This document shows, piece after piece, positions 16,305-24,199 of a DNA stretch of 29,859 nucleotides. This DNA comes from an uncultured Rikenella sp. GTDB lineage: Bacteria > Bacteroidota > Bacteroidia > Bacteroidales > Rikenellaceae. Where the stretch lies: positions 1-29,859 of the forward strand of contig NZ_CAJTUJ010000016.1 in assembly GCF_910579375.1 (NCBI RefSeq). The letters run 5' to 3'. The position numbers and the translations under genes were made by a program. Positions within the stretch are counted from its first letter, which is position 1, and the number at the start of each line of letters is the position of its first letter. Below the pieces are notes generated by a model. It was given only the letters and a program-made list of their open reading frames with translations. It had not been told where the DNA came from and did not search any database.

Positions 16305-16997
16305 ATGGTGATGTCCGACAAACCCTCGTTACAGCTCACGAACGCCGTGATTTTTCAGAAAGACGCCCGCCGGGAAGTATTGCGGGACGTGAACCTGTAT
16401 GCCTATCCCGGCGAGCTGATCTACCTCGTGGGGCGAGTCGGCAGCGGCAAGAGCAGCCTGTTGAAGACCTTGTACGGCGAGCTGCCGTTACGCATCGGAC
16501 GCGGACAGATCGCCGGTTTTCCGCTGCACACTTTGACCCGGCGGCAGGTGCCCTACCTGCGGCGACAGCTGGGGATCGTTTTTCAGGACGCCACACTGCT
16601 GGAAGACTGCACCGTTTATCAGAATCTGGAGTTCGTTCTGCGGGCGACCGACTGGCGCAACGCCGAAGCGATCAATAACCGGATCGACACCGTGTTGGCA
16701 CTGGTGTCGATGAGCCATCAGGCACACGCCTACCCGAACCAGCTCTCGGGCGGCGAGCGTCAGCGGGCGGCCATTGCCCGGGCGCTGCTCAACAATCCTC
16801 AGATCGTGCTGGCCGACGAGCCCACGGCCAACCTCGACCCGGATTCGACCGAGGAGGTGATGGAGCTTTTCCGCAGCATGACGGACGAGGGACGGACGGT
16901 GATCCTTTCGACCCATAACCAAGCTATGCTCCAGCGTTATCCGGGCCGCACGTGGCTCTTGGAAGAGGGCTACGTCACGGAACTGGATGCGGAGTAG
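16305..16997 (+). CDS. ftsE: FtsE-like ABC transporter ATP-binding protein
   Basis: The protein has 230 residues and is a complete ABC ATPase: Walker A GRVGSGKS (43-50), Q-loop VFQD (92-95), signature LSGGE (147-151), Walker B VLADEP (168-173), and the switch His in STHNQ. The conserved ADEPTANLDPDSTEE segment and YLRRQLGIVFQD fit FtsE, which pairs with FtsX to control peptidoglycan hydrolases at division. No FtsX-like gene is adjacent, which is common in Bacteroidetes, so assignment over the related LolD/MacB ATPases is likely but not certain. ATG at 16305 or 16311 may start it. It converges on the YihY gene with only 20 nt between the stops and no visible terminator. Confidence 0.82.
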   Translation: MVMSDKPSLQLTNAVIFQKDARREVLRDVNLYAYPGELIYLVGRVGSGKSSLLKTLYGELPLRIGRGQIAGFPLHTLTRRQVPYLRRQLGIVFQDATLLEDCTVYQNLEFVLRATDWRNAEAINNRIDTVLALVSMSHQAHAYPNQLSGGERQRAAIARALLNNPQIVLADEPTANLDPDSTEEVMELFRSMTDEGRTVILSTHNQAMLQRYPGRTWLLEEGYVTELDAE

Positions 16998-17017
16998 CGG
17001 AACTCTTCTCTCTCTCT

Positions 17018-18349
17018 TTACAAATCCTTGATCAGCACCCCTTCGCCGCTGCGGGAGACCGCGTCGCGCAGACGGATGATCTCGTCCCACTCCCGCGAAA
17101 AATCCTGTTTCAGATCGACCCGGAAATTCTCCGAACCGCAACGATCCACCCGCTCGAAAAGATCGGCCACCGTCATCCGGTGGATGTCCGAAGCCGGAAT
17201 ATAGGCCGAAACCACCTTATCGTCCTCGACCGGAGTCTCCGCCACCAGACCGATGCGCAGCAAAAGCTCCAACGTATCGGCCGTCAGCCGCGTCGGAATC
17301 CGATAGTGTCCCGAAATCTGATCCGCCGTATACGGCCGTTCGCCCGTCGCAAAACGCCCCACAATCACCCGCATCACCGCCAACAGAATAAAATCCCGAT
17401 ACCGGCGGCTGATATGCCGGGCTTCCTGTTCGAAGTCGAACTTGCTGACATTCTGGTGGGCAAAAGCCAGCTCGGCACCGAACAGGCAGATGAACCAGGA
17501 GAGTTGCAACCACAATAGCAGCAACGGCAGCGCCGCAAAGCTTCCGTAAATGGCATTATACTTCGAAATCCATATCTGGCCGCTGATGTAGAGCACCTGA
17601 AAAATCTGGAACGCGATGCCGGTGAACAACCCGGCGAACAACGCGCTCCCGAACCGGACTTTCGTGTTGGGCAGGTACATATAAAGCAGCACGAAGAGCA
17701 GGATAATCACCAGATAAGGTATCGCCCGCACGACCGGCGCCAGCGCCCATCCGAGGATATGCTCCTGTCCGGCGGCGGTGGCGAGCAGGAGCGAGATGCC
17801 GGCATTGCAAATCAGAAAGACCGGCGCAACCACCAACAGAGCCAGGTAGTCGGTGAACTGGCGGACGTACGGTCGCCCGTGCTTGATCTGCCAAATGTCG
17901 TTGAAGTTGCTCTCGATCTTGCTGAAGAGGCTGAAGACGGTGTAGAGCAACAGCACGACGCCGACACCGACGAAAACGCCTCCCTGGGCATACTCGATCG
18001 AACGGTCGATAAAGGTGAAGGCCCGTTGCAGAATCACCTCCTGACCGGTAAAGTAGCGTACCAGTTCGCTCTGGACAAGGTGCTGGAGGCCGAATCCGCG
18101 GGCGATGGCGAACAGCACGGCCAGAATCGGCACGATCGAAAGCAGCGTGCTGTAGGTCAGGGCGCCGGCCCGAATATTGAGCTGCGCGGCGCTGATGTTC
18201 CGAATGGCGAGGATGAAGCTCTTCAACAGGTTGTAGAGTCCGACGCGCTTCACCGAGCCGTCGATGCTGCTGATGCGCCAGATATCATAGGTGAAGAAAC
18301 GAATCGTGTCGAGGACGAGCTGTTTAATTTTCAGAAACAATCTTTTCAT
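17018..18349 (-). CDS. YihY/BrkB-family inner-membrane protein
   Basis: The protein has 443 residues. Residues about 50-300 hold six hydrophobic segments in the pattern of the YihY (formerly mis-named RNase BN) family, with RAGALTYSTLLSIVPILAVLFA, then FNDIWQIKHGRPYVRQFTDYLALL, then YNAIYGSFAALPLLLLWLQLSW. The C-terminal 120 residues are soluble and look like a winged-helix domain (YTADQISGHYRIPTRLTADTLELLL). This extension is common in Bacteroidetes members. The function is unknown; a transport or envelope role is likely. The EEP-family gene lies 36 nt upstream in the same direction, so they may form an operon. Confidence 0.88.
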   Translation of the reverse strand: MKRLFLKIKQLVLDTIRFFTYDIWRISSIDGSVKRVGLYNLLKSFILAIRNISAAQLNIRAGALTYSTLLSIVPILAVLFAIARGFGLQHLVQSELVRYFTGQEVILQRAFTFIDRSIEYAQGGVFVGVGVVLLLYTVFSLFSKIESNFNDIWQIKHGRPYVRQFTDYLALLVVAPVFLICNAGISLLLATAAGQEHILGWALAPVVRAIPYLVIILLFVLLYMYLPNTKVRFGSALFAGLFTGIAFQIFQVLYISGQIWISKYNAIYGSFAALPLLLLWLQLSWFICLFGAELAFAHQNVSKFDFEQEARHISRRYRDFILLAVMRVIVGRFATGERPYTADQISGHYRIPTRLTADTLELLLRIGLVAETPVEDDKVVSAYIPASDIHRMTVADLFERVDRCGSENFRVDLKQDFSREWDEIIRLRDAVSRSGEGVLIKDL

Positions 18350-18385
18350 ACGCTGCGAAATAGTTCTTCGGTGTCGCCTCTGCGG

Positions 18386-19177
18386 CTATCGCTCCTTGTC
18401 GGGCTGGCGAGGGCCGTAGGTCACCTCGGCAAAAACGGGACGGTGATCCGACTGGTCGGGCGCGTCGATCACGCCGTTGTCGCAAACCCGATACGAGATT
18501 CCACCACCGGTATAGCCCCAAATATAGTCGATCGTATCCTGCGGATCGTCGGCCGGCCAGCTCGGGAGCCGCGTGTCGTTCAGGGGTACGAACCGCTGAC
18601 GCAGAGCGCGAAAGACTTCGGAGTCGGGCGGACAGTTCAGATCGCCGGCCAAAAACACCGCCCGACCGGGATACGAAGCGGCCACGCTGTCGATCAGCTC
18701 GACGGAGCTCAGCTGGTCGGCCGGAGTCAGCGACAGGTGGGTCGCCAGCACGACGTAGTCCGAGAATTCGGCTACAATCAGGGTTCTGGCCTCTTCGCGA
18801 CCGGGCAGGGGCAGCCGTTCGACCCGCTTCGGGCGCCGCTTCGAGAGGAGCCCGATGCCATACGCACCGCCGTCATAGGCGATCGCGCGGGCGAAGGTGC
18901 CGTGCAGACCGGTTCGATGGGCGAACTCCCGCAGGGCATCGGTATCGCCGTTCCGCCGGGTCATGCTGTCCAGCTCCTGCAAGGCGCAAATATCGGGCCG
19001 CGCGGCGCGAATCACGGCGGAGGCGCGCGCGTAGTCACGCGTTCCGTCCATCCCCATACCTCCGCGCACGTTGTAGCTCACGATGCGCAGCGGACGGGCC
19101 GGGCGGCGGGCGACGGCTTTGGTCAGCAGGGCTCCGCCCAGGAGGCAAAAGAATACAAGTCCCATGTATCTCATCAT
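18386..19177 (-). CDS. Secreted or membrane-anchored EEP-family hydrolase
   Basis: The protein has 263 residues. A hydrophobic N-terminus (MMRYMGLVFFCLLGGALLTKA) indicates export or anchoring. The endonuclease/exonuclease/phosphatase motifs are in order: SYNVRGG (N36), QELD (E68), ATHLS (H147), GDLNCPP (D179, N181), TIDYIW (D217) and SDHRPVF (D244, H245). All catalytic positions are kept, so a Mg-dependent phosphodiesterase on nucleic acid, phospholipid or sugar phosphate is expected; the substrate cannot be told. Any of the three early Met codons could start it. Cassette 4 begins 38 nt upstream on the opposite strand, so the promoter must lie in that gap or within the cassette. Confidence 0.87.
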   Translation of the reverse strand: MMRYMGLVFFCLLGGALLTKAVARRPARPLRIVSYNVRGGMGMDGTRDYARASAVIRAARPDICALQELDSMTRRNGDTDALREFAHRTGLHGTFARAIAYDGGAYGIGLLSKRRPKRVERLPLPGREEARTLIVAEFSDYVVLATHLSLTPADQLSSVELIDSVAASYPGRAVFLAGDLNCPPDSEVFRALRQRFVPLNDTRLPSWPADDPQDTIDYIWGYTGGGISYRVCDNGVIDAPDQSDHRPVFAEVTYGPRQPDKER

Positions 19178-19214
19178 TATCTGTTTTTAGATTTCTATCC
19201 TGCTTCATTCGCCC

Positions 19215-19400
19215 GCCCCGGGCTACCGCCGACATGTGGATGGAGCTCCGGGCAATACCGGCAACAGCGGGTACAGTTGGTCTTCCACGACGATCAGTGG
19301 AATCGACGGGGTGGATTTAAATTTCAATGTAATCTATCTCAATCCTCAAATGCAAGATGCCCGTGCCCACGGTTTTCCGTTGCGTTGCCTCTCGGAATAA
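19215..19400 (+). repeat. Silent variable-region cassette 4 (61 codons)
   Basis: It encodes 61 residues from APGYRRHVDG through SGYSWSSTTISG to HGFPLRCLSE and a stop, with no start codon. It belongs to the group with Pro (CCG) instead of Gln (CAG) before LRCLSE. It points away from the EEP gene and toward katA, 176 nt before the katA start. Confidence 0.75.
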
Positions 19401-19576
19401 ACAGGGTGCCGCTCGGCACTCGAATACTGGCCGATTCTACCCTAAATAAAGGCAGCCTCTCCCCCACCCTGCCCGATTTGGCACGATCTATGCTATTCAC
19501 ACACACCAACACCACATTAATATCCGGTTTCTCCCGGCAAGAGCGAATTTTTCAACATTCAAATATCGCAAAACCG
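19401..19576 (+). repeat. Tail of cassette 4 and katA leader
   Basis: A perfect hairpin GTGCCGCTCGGCAC (19406-19419) starts 5 nt after the cassette stop, identical to the one after cassette 1. Two degenerate tail motifs follow (CTACCCTAA near 19437, GGCAGCCTCTCCC near 19451). The remaining 110 nt should hold the katA promoter, but I see no TAnnTTTG match. Confidence 0.55.
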
Positions 19577-21052
19577 ATGAAAAAGAACAAACACACCCTC
19601 ACGAACGCCAACGGCAGACCCGTGGCCGACAACCAGAATGTCCAGACCGCCGGCCCGTACGGCCCCATGGCGATGCAGGACGCCTGGTACCTCGAAAAGA
19701 TGGCCCACTTCGACCGCGAGGTCATCCCCGAACGACGCATGCACGCCAAAGGCTCCGGCGCCTACGGCACCTTTACCGTCACGAACGACATCACGCGATA
19801 TACACGCGCCTCGATCTTCGCCGAAGTCGGCAAACAGACCCCCTGCTTCGTCCGCTTCTCGCCCGTCGCCGCCGAACGCGGCGGAGCCGACGCCGAACGG
19901 GACATCCGCGGGTTCGCTATCAAATTCTACACCGACGAGGGTAACTGGGATCTGGTCGGCAACAACACGCCGGTCTTCTTTCTGCGCGACCCGCTGAAGT
20001 TCCCCGACCTGAACCACGTCGTCAAGCGAAACCCGAGGACGAACCTCAAAGACCCCAATGCCAACTGGGACTTCTGGACACTACTGCCCGAAGCGCTCCA
20101 CCAGGTGACCATCACGATGAGCGACCGCGGTATACCGGCCTCGTACCGCCACATGCACGGGTTCGGCAGCCACACGTTCAGTTTCTACGACAAGGAGAAC
20201 CGGCGCACGTGGGTGAAATTCCACCTCGAAACGCTACAGGGGATCAAAAACCTGACTGACCAGGAGGCGGCCGACATCATCGCCAAAGACCGCGACTCGC
20301 ACCAGCGCGACCTCTACGAAGCCATCGAACGGGGCGACTTCCCGCGGTGGAAGTTCCGCATCCAGATCATGACCGAGGAGCAGGCCCGCAACTACCACAT
20401 CCACCCGTTCGACCTGACCAAAGTGTGGCCCCACGGCGACTTTCCGCTGATCGACGTCGGGGTGATGGAGCTGAACCGCAATCCGGACAACTACTTCGCC
20501 GAGGTGGAACAGGCGGCTTTCAACCCGCAGAACGTGGTCGAGGGGATCGGCTTCTCGCCCGACAAGATGCTCCAGGGGCGGCTCTTCTCCTACGGCGACG
20601 CACAGCGCTACCGGCTGGGAGTCAACGTCGAACAGATTCCGGTAAACAAACCCCGCTGTCCGTTCCACGCCTTCCACCGCGACGGGAAGATGCGGGTGGA
20701 CGGCAACTACGGTTCAACGATCGGCTACGAGCCCAACAGCTACGGCGAGTGGCGCGATACGCCGGCGAAAAAAGAGCCGCCGCTCTCGTGGACGGGCGAC
20801 ATCTACAACTATGACGAACGGGAGTACGACGACGATTACTACACCCAGCCGGGCAACCTGTTCCGCCTGATGACGCCGGCCCAGCAGCAGGTGCTGTTCG
20901 AAAACACAGCGCGACACATGGGAGATGAGACCGAGCTGTTCATCAAACAGCGGCACGTGCGGAACTGCTACAAGGCCGATCCGGCTTACGGTCAGGGCAT
21001 TGCCGACGCACTGGGCATCGACCTGAAGGAGGCGTTGGCGGGAGATCGCTAA
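19577..21052 (+). CDS. katA: Catalase (monofunctional, haem, small subunit)
   Basis: The protein has 491 residues, typical for small-subunit (clade 3) catalases. It breaks down hydrogen peroxide to water and oxygen in the cytoplasm. The distal His is H56 (RRMHAKGSGAYG), the distal Asn N129 (DLVGNNTPVFF) and the proximal haem ligand Y339 (LFSYGDAQRYRLG). The open frame runs more than 600 codons further upstream, but that part is antisense to the YihY and EEP genes and crosses cassette 4 out of frame. Catalase homology starts right at the chosen Met (KHTLTNANGRPVADNQN). It has no signal peptide, in contrast to the SOD. A terminator follows. Confidence 0.97.
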   Translation: MKKNKHTLTNANGRPVADNQNVQTAGPYGPMAMQDAWYLEKMAHFDREVIPERRMHAKGSGAYGTFTVTNDITRYTRASIFAEVGKQTPCFVRFSPVAAERGGADAERDIRGFAIKFYTDEGNWDLVGNNTPVFFLRDPLKFPDLNHVVKRNPRTNLKDPNANWDFWTLLPEALHQVTITMSDRGIPASYRHMHGFGSHTFSFYDKENRRTWVKFHLETLQGIKNLTDQEAADIIAKDRDSHQRDLYEAIERGDFPRWKFRIQIMTEEQARNYHIHPFDLTKVWPHGDFPLIDVGVMELNRNPDNYFAEVEQAAFNPQNVVEGIGFSPDKMLQGRLFSYGDAQRYRLGVNVEQIPVNKPRCPFHAFHRDGKMRVDGNYGSTIGYEPNSYGEWRDTPAKKEPPLSWTGDIYNYDEREYDDDYYTQPGNLFRLMTPAQQQVLFENTARHMGDETELFIKQRHVRNCYKADPAYGQGIADALGIDLKEALAGDR

Positions 21053-21074
21053 CGAACCGGAGGGGCTTCGACAG

Positions 21075-21108
21075 GCCGCGGAACTTTCACGTTCCGCGGC
21101 ATTTTCTT
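21075..21108 (+). terminator. Rho-independent terminator of katA
   Basis: A perfect 10-bp GC-rich stem (21075-21084 with 21091-21100, 6-nt loop) is followed by ATTTTCTT. It is 22 nt after the katA stop and runs into the promoter of the next pair. Confidence 0.88.
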
Positions 21109-21115
21109 ATCTTTA
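21108..21115 (+). promoter_or_regulatory. Probable -7 box for the DUF4491-DUF2461 pair
   Basis: TATCTTTA matches TAnnTTTG in all but the last base. It lies 27 nt before the ATG at 21143 and directly after the katA terminator. Confidence 0.4.
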
Positions 21116-21142
21116 CCGAACATAAAATACGATCGTATCGTG

Positions 21143-21487
21143 ATGGATTTTTTACAAGACTATCGGCTGCTGGGACTGGTGATCGGCATCTGTACCTTTT
21201 TGATTATCGGGTTGTTCCATCCGGTGGTGATCCGGGCGGAATATTACTGGGGAACGCGGTGCTGGTGGATTTTCCTGGTATTGGGCATCGGGGGAACGGC
21301 GGGGTCGCTGCTCACGGACAATGTCCTCGTTTCGACGCTGTTGGGGGTATTCGCCTTTTCGTCGTTCTGGACGATCAAGGAGGTTTTCGAACAGGAGGAA
21401 CGGGTCGTCAAGGGGTGGTTCCCGACGAATCCGCGGCGGGCGGCCCATTATGAACGGATTCGCGAACGAAAATCGAAACAGTTATGA
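21143..21487 (+). CDS. DUF4491-family membrane protein
   Basis: The protein has 114 residues with three hydrophobic segments (about 8-28, 38-56, 60-80). The conserved signatures are FHPVVIRAEYYWGTRCW, FSSFWTIKEVFEQEERV and KGWFPTNPRR, which I recognise as DUF4491, a Bacteroidetes family of unknown function. The frame is open one codon earlier with GTG, but the ATG at 21143 is the more likely start. Its last codons overlap the start of the DUF2461 gene by ATGA, so the two are translationally coupled. Confidence 0.85.
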   Translation: MDFLQDYRLLGLVIGICTFLIIGLFHPVVIRAEYYWGTRCWWIFLVLGIGGTAGSLLTDNVLVSTLLGVFAFSSFWTIKEVFEQEERVVKGWFPTNPRRAAHYERIRERKSKQL

Positions 21488-22161
21488 TCGAACGGACGAC
21501 ACTGGAATTTTTGGACGATCTGCGGCGCAACAACTACAAGGAGTGGTTCCACGAGCATCGGGCCCGTTATGAGGCGGCGCGCGAAAACGTGTTGGAGAAT
21601 GCGGAACGGATGGTCGAGGGAATCAATCTGTTCGACCCGTCGCTGGGGTATCCGGATGTCCGGAAGCTGATTTACCGGATCAACCGCAACCTGCGCTTTT
21701 CGGCGGACAAGCGGCCGTACAAGACCCATTTCGGGGTGGTGCTCAACGCGGACGGGGAGCGGCACAGTCCGTTGTCGGGCTACTACATGCACGTCGAGCC
21801 GGGCGGCATGTCGGTAGTTTCGTGCGGGTTGTACATGCCGGAGGAGAAATCGGGTTCGCTAAAGGCGATTCGGGAGGCGATCGACACGAATTGGGAGGAG
21901 TTCAGCGGAATTGTCCATGCGCCGGAGTTCCGGAGGGAGATCGGCGATCTGTGTCGGGAGGACAAGGTTTTGAAGCGTGTCCCGCGGGGGTTCCGGGCGG
22001 ACTCGCCGGCGGCGGAGTACCTGAAGTTGAACCACTTCTATGTCTGGGTGCACCTGCCGGACGATCTGGTGACGAGTCCGGAGTACATTCCGGAGGCGTT
22101 GCGGTTGTTCCGGCTGATGAAGCCGCTGAACGATTTCCTGAACCGCATTGTCCGACCGTAA
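21484..22161 (+). CDS. DUF2461-family protein
   Basis: The protein has 225 residues with no signal peptide or membrane segment. The family signatures are near the N-terminus (FLDDLRRNNYKEWFHEHRARY) and RINRNLRFSADKRPYKTHFG at about 65-84, followed by GYYMHVEPGG. DUF2461 (TIGR02453-like) proteins are widespread and their function is not established. It starts within the last codons of the DUF4491 gene. Cassette 5 begins 23 nt after the stop, in the same orientation but a different frame. Confidence 0.88.
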   Translation: MIERTTLEFLDDLRRNNYKEWFHEHRARYEAARENVLENAERMVEGINLFDPSLGYPDVRKLIYRINRNLRFSADKRPYKTHFGVVLNADGERHSPLSGYYMHVEPGGMSVVSCGLYMPEEKSGSLKAIREAIDTNWEEFSGIVHAPEFRREIGDLCREDKVLKRVPRGFRADSPAAEYLKLNHFYVWVHLPDDLVTSPEYIPEALRLFRLMKPLNDFLNRIVRP

Positions 22162-22184
22162 ACGCCCGATTCCCTGCGGCGCCC

Positions 22185-22367
22185 GCCCCGGGCTACCGCC
22201 TGTATGCCTCGGGCATATTTGGCCGTGTCGGCGACGGCGGTTACGATTGGTCTCCGATGGTGCGCGGCACGCTCGGTACACATGTGGGATTTTTCACAAC
22301 GAGCCTCAATCCCAGCAGTGCGAACAATCGTGGCTACGGTTTTCAGTTGCGCTGCCTCTCGGAATAA
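22185..22367 (+). repeat. Silent variable-region cassette 5 (60 codons)
   Basis: It encodes 60 residues from APGYRLYASG through GGYDWSPMVRG to YGFQLRCLSE and a stop, with no start of its own. In the almost invariant 3' end only one silent change is seen (CGT to CGC in Arg). It follows the DUF2461 gene and faces cassettes 6 and 7, sharing a tail region with cassette 6. Confidence 0.75.
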
Positions 22368-22489
22368 ACGCGCCCACAGGGCGTTCTACTGACAGCCTCT
22401 GCCCTAATCCGCCTTTATCCCAAAACAGGCAGCCTCTACCCTAAATTGAAACCCCGACTGCCCGGTTCGCATGCCGAGTGGCACCCTGT
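22368..22489. repeat. Shared tail between convergent cassettes 5 and 6
   Basis: Three nt after the cassette 5 stop is a hairpin CGCCC-ACA-GGGCG (22371-22383). Tail motifs follow near 22392, 22413 and 22431 (the last GGCAGCCTCTACCCTAA). From the other side, cassette 6 has an imperfect hairpin TGCC-GAGT-GGCA (22472-22483). No gene is present. Confidence 0.6.
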
Positions 22490-22672
22490 TTATTCCGAGA
22501 GGCAACGCAACTGAAAACCGTAGGCACGGTATGCAGTGTTTGCGGAATAAAGTTCTGTCAGGTAGATGTGCAGGTATCCGCCGAAAGATTGGTTGGTTGT
22601 AGATGTCCAAACGTGTCCGTTTCCTCCGATGTTGTTCGATGTGCCATCGGCTCTTTCGCGGAAGCCCGGGCG
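22490..22672 (-). repeat. Silent variable-region cassette 6 (60 codons)
   Basis: On the minus strand it encodes 60 residues from RPGFRERADG through NGHVWTSTTNQ to YGFQLRCLSE and a stop. It differs from the others in having Arg, not Ala, first, because its 5' boundary (GCGCCCGGGC) is joined to the end of cassette 7 only 7 nt away. It is read in the same direction as cassette 7 and coaD. Confidence 0.75.
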
Positions 22673-22679
22673 CCCCTGT

Positions 22680-22862
22680 TTATTCCGAGAGGCAACGCAA
22701 CGGAAAACCGAAGGCGCGATAGATCGCGTAACTCGTGATGAGGAATTGCGCACGAAATTCCAAAAGCATGCCGTTCGTGTTGCTAATTGTAGACGACCAG
22801 TTGTAGCCCTGACTGCCGACGACCGCCACTCCGCCGTTGTTACTTTCGCGGTTGCCCGGGGC
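22680..22862 (-). repeat. Silent variable-region cassette 7 (60 codons)
   Basis: On the minus strand it encodes 60 residues from APGNRESNNG through SQGYNWSSTIS to FGFPLRCLSE and a stop, with no start codon. It begins 27 nt after the coaD stop and has no tail of its own, leading directly into cassette 6. Two cassettes in tandem suggest that one was inserted at the 5' boundary of the other, or unequal recombination. Confidence 0.75.
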
Positions 22863-22889
22863 GGAACAGGGTACTGCGGAAGAAATAGA

Positions 22890-23360
22890 TTACAAGTATT
22901 TTTCGAGGTCGATGCCCGTCGGCATAAATCGTTCGAGGTCAGCTTTGTGGACATACAACTCCTTGACTACCGCCGACGAAATAGCCCCCAGATACGGATC
23001 CGTCAGCAGGTAAAAGGTCTCGATCCGCGGATCCAGCCGTTTGTTGATGGCGTCGATCGTGCGGTCGCTTTCGAAGTCGTCCACCGACCGCAATCCCCGC
23101 AGCAAGATGCGGATTCCCTGCCGATGACAGAAATCGGCCGTCAGTCCGTCGTAGGTCTCCACCCGTACCCGCGGCTCGTCGCGAAACACATCGCGAATCA
23201 GCCGGACGCGATTCTCCATCGTCAGGAGTCCCTTTTTCTTGATGTTGTAGCCCACCCCCACGACAACCTCGTCGAACAGCGCGAGCGCCCGCCGTACGAT
23301 ATTCTCATGACCCGCCGTAAACGGGTCGAACGACCCGGCGAAGATGGCTTTTTTCTCCAT
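22890..23360 (-). CDS. coaD: Phosphopantetheine adenylyltransferase
   Basis: The protein has 156 residues, the normal length. It transfers AMP from ATP to 4'-phosphopantetheine, the fourth step of coenzyme A synthesis. The nucleotidyltransferase motif is at the N-terminus (FAGSFDPFTAGHENIVRRAL, with TAGH in place of HxGH) and the second motif is ISSAVVKEL near residue 127. LLRGLRSVDDFESD is typical of the family. The frame is open from 23447, but homology starts at the Met at 23360, and a -7 box places the transcript start downstream of the longer start. It is divergent from rpsP. Confidence 0.96.
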   Translation of the reverse strand: MEKKAIFAGSFDPFTAGHENIVRRALALFDEVVVGVGYNIKKKGLLTMENRVRLIRDVFRDEPRVRVETYDGLTADFCHRQGIRILLRGLRSVDDFESDRTIDAINKRLDPRIETFYLLTDPYLGAISSAVVKELYVHKADLERFMPTGIDLEKYL

Positions 23361-23387
23361 ACCCGTGAAATGCTGCAAACTTTTAGG

Positions 23388-23395
23388 TAAAGATA
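23388..23395 (-). promoter_or_regulatory. Probable -7 box for coaD
   Basis: On the minus strand this reads TATCTTTA, one base from TAnnTTTG. The start would be near 23381, about 20 nt before the coaD ATG. It lies back to back with the rpsP -7 box. Confidence 0.4.
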
Positions 23396-23406
23396 AACAT
23401 TTTTCA

Positions 23407-23414
23407 TACCTTTG
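23407..23414 (+). promoter_or_regulatory. Bacteroidetes -7 box for rpsP
   Basis: TACCTTTG is a perfect TAnnTTTG match. It predicts a leader of about 120 nt before rpsP, long enough for regulatory structure. Confidence 0.5.
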
Positions 23415-23542
23415 CGCCACTTGTCCGAAACAGCGGCGGTTTTGCACAAACCAGGGAACGGGGAAGATTCGCTCTTCGCGGTTCGTTTTTCAAGAACGCT
23501 GTGGGCAGGCAAGGGATTGACAATCAACAAATTTATCAAAAC

Positions 23543-24109
23543 ATGTCAACCAAAATCAGACTGTCGCGTCACGGGAAAAAAGGGTATGCTTTTTATCACA
23601 TCGTGGTGGCAGACAGCCGTGCGCCGCGCGACGGGCGTTTTATCGAAAAATTAGGGACTTACAATCCGAATACCAATCCGGCTACCGTGGTGCTCAACTT
23701 CGAGAGCGCTGTGCGGTGGGTCGGTGTCGGGGCACAGCCGACAGATACCGCTCGGTCGATCCTTTCGAAAGAGGGGGTAATGTATCGTCATCACCTGAAC
23801 GGCGGGGTGCGGAAAGGCGCTTTCACCGAAGAGGTGGCTGAACAGAAGTTCGCGAAATGGAAAGCTGAAAAAGAGGCCAAGACGGCATCGACCAAAGCTG
23901 CTCTGGATGCGGCTAAGGCGAAGACTGCAAAGGAACGTCTGGAAGCTGAAACGAAGGTGAAAGAGGCTAAGGCTGCGGCTTTGGCGGCTAAGTTGGCCGA
24001 AGCTGCTGCGGCGGCGAAGGCGGCTGAAGCTACGGAAGAGGCTGCCGAGGCGGTTGCCGAAACTGCGGAAGAAGTTGTCGTTGCGGCTGAAGAGGCTGCT
24101 GCGGAATAA
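23543..24109 (+). CDS. rpsP: 30S ribosomal protein S16 with long C-terminal tail
   Basis: The protein has 188 residues. The first 85 are the S16 core (STKIRLSRHGKKGYAFYHIV, then DGRFIEKLGTYNP), a small-subunit protein needed for 30S assembly. The last 100 are a low-complexity Ala/Lys/Glu-rich extension that is predicted to be helical. Such extensions are usual for Bacteroidetes S16, whereas E. coli S16 has only about 82 residues. I chose the Met at 23543, where the S16 homology starts, rather than the Met 14 codons upstream. A hairpin terminator separates it from rimM. Confidence 0.95.
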   Translation: MSTKIRLSRHGKKGYAFYHIVVADSRAPRDGRFIEKLGTYNPNTNPATVVLNFESAVRWVGVGAQPTDTARSILSKEGVMYRHHLNGGVRKGAFTEEVAEQKFAKWKAEKEAKTASTKAALDAAKAKTAKERLEAETKVKEAKAAALAAKLAEAAAAAKAAEATEEAAEAVAETAEEVVVAAEEAAAE

Positions 24110-24155
24110 TTTTTCTCCGGGAGCACTTTTGTTCCGTGCAAAACAACCCTATGGA

Positions 24156-24191
24156 AAACCTCGCTTCATACCGGAGCGAGGTTTCCTTTTT
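24156..24191 (+). terminator. Terminator or attenuator between rpsP and rimM
   Basis: A perfect 10-bp stem (24156-24165 with 24175-24184, 9-nt loop) is followed by CC and five T residues. It would stop or reduce transcription into rimM. Confidence 0.8.
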
Positions 24192-24199
24192 CTGGCAAA

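Noticed and set aside
17759..19576. 600-codon upstream extension of the katA reading frame
   Set aside because: It is antisense to the YihY and EEP genes and crosses cassette 4 out of its frame; catalase homology begins at 19577.
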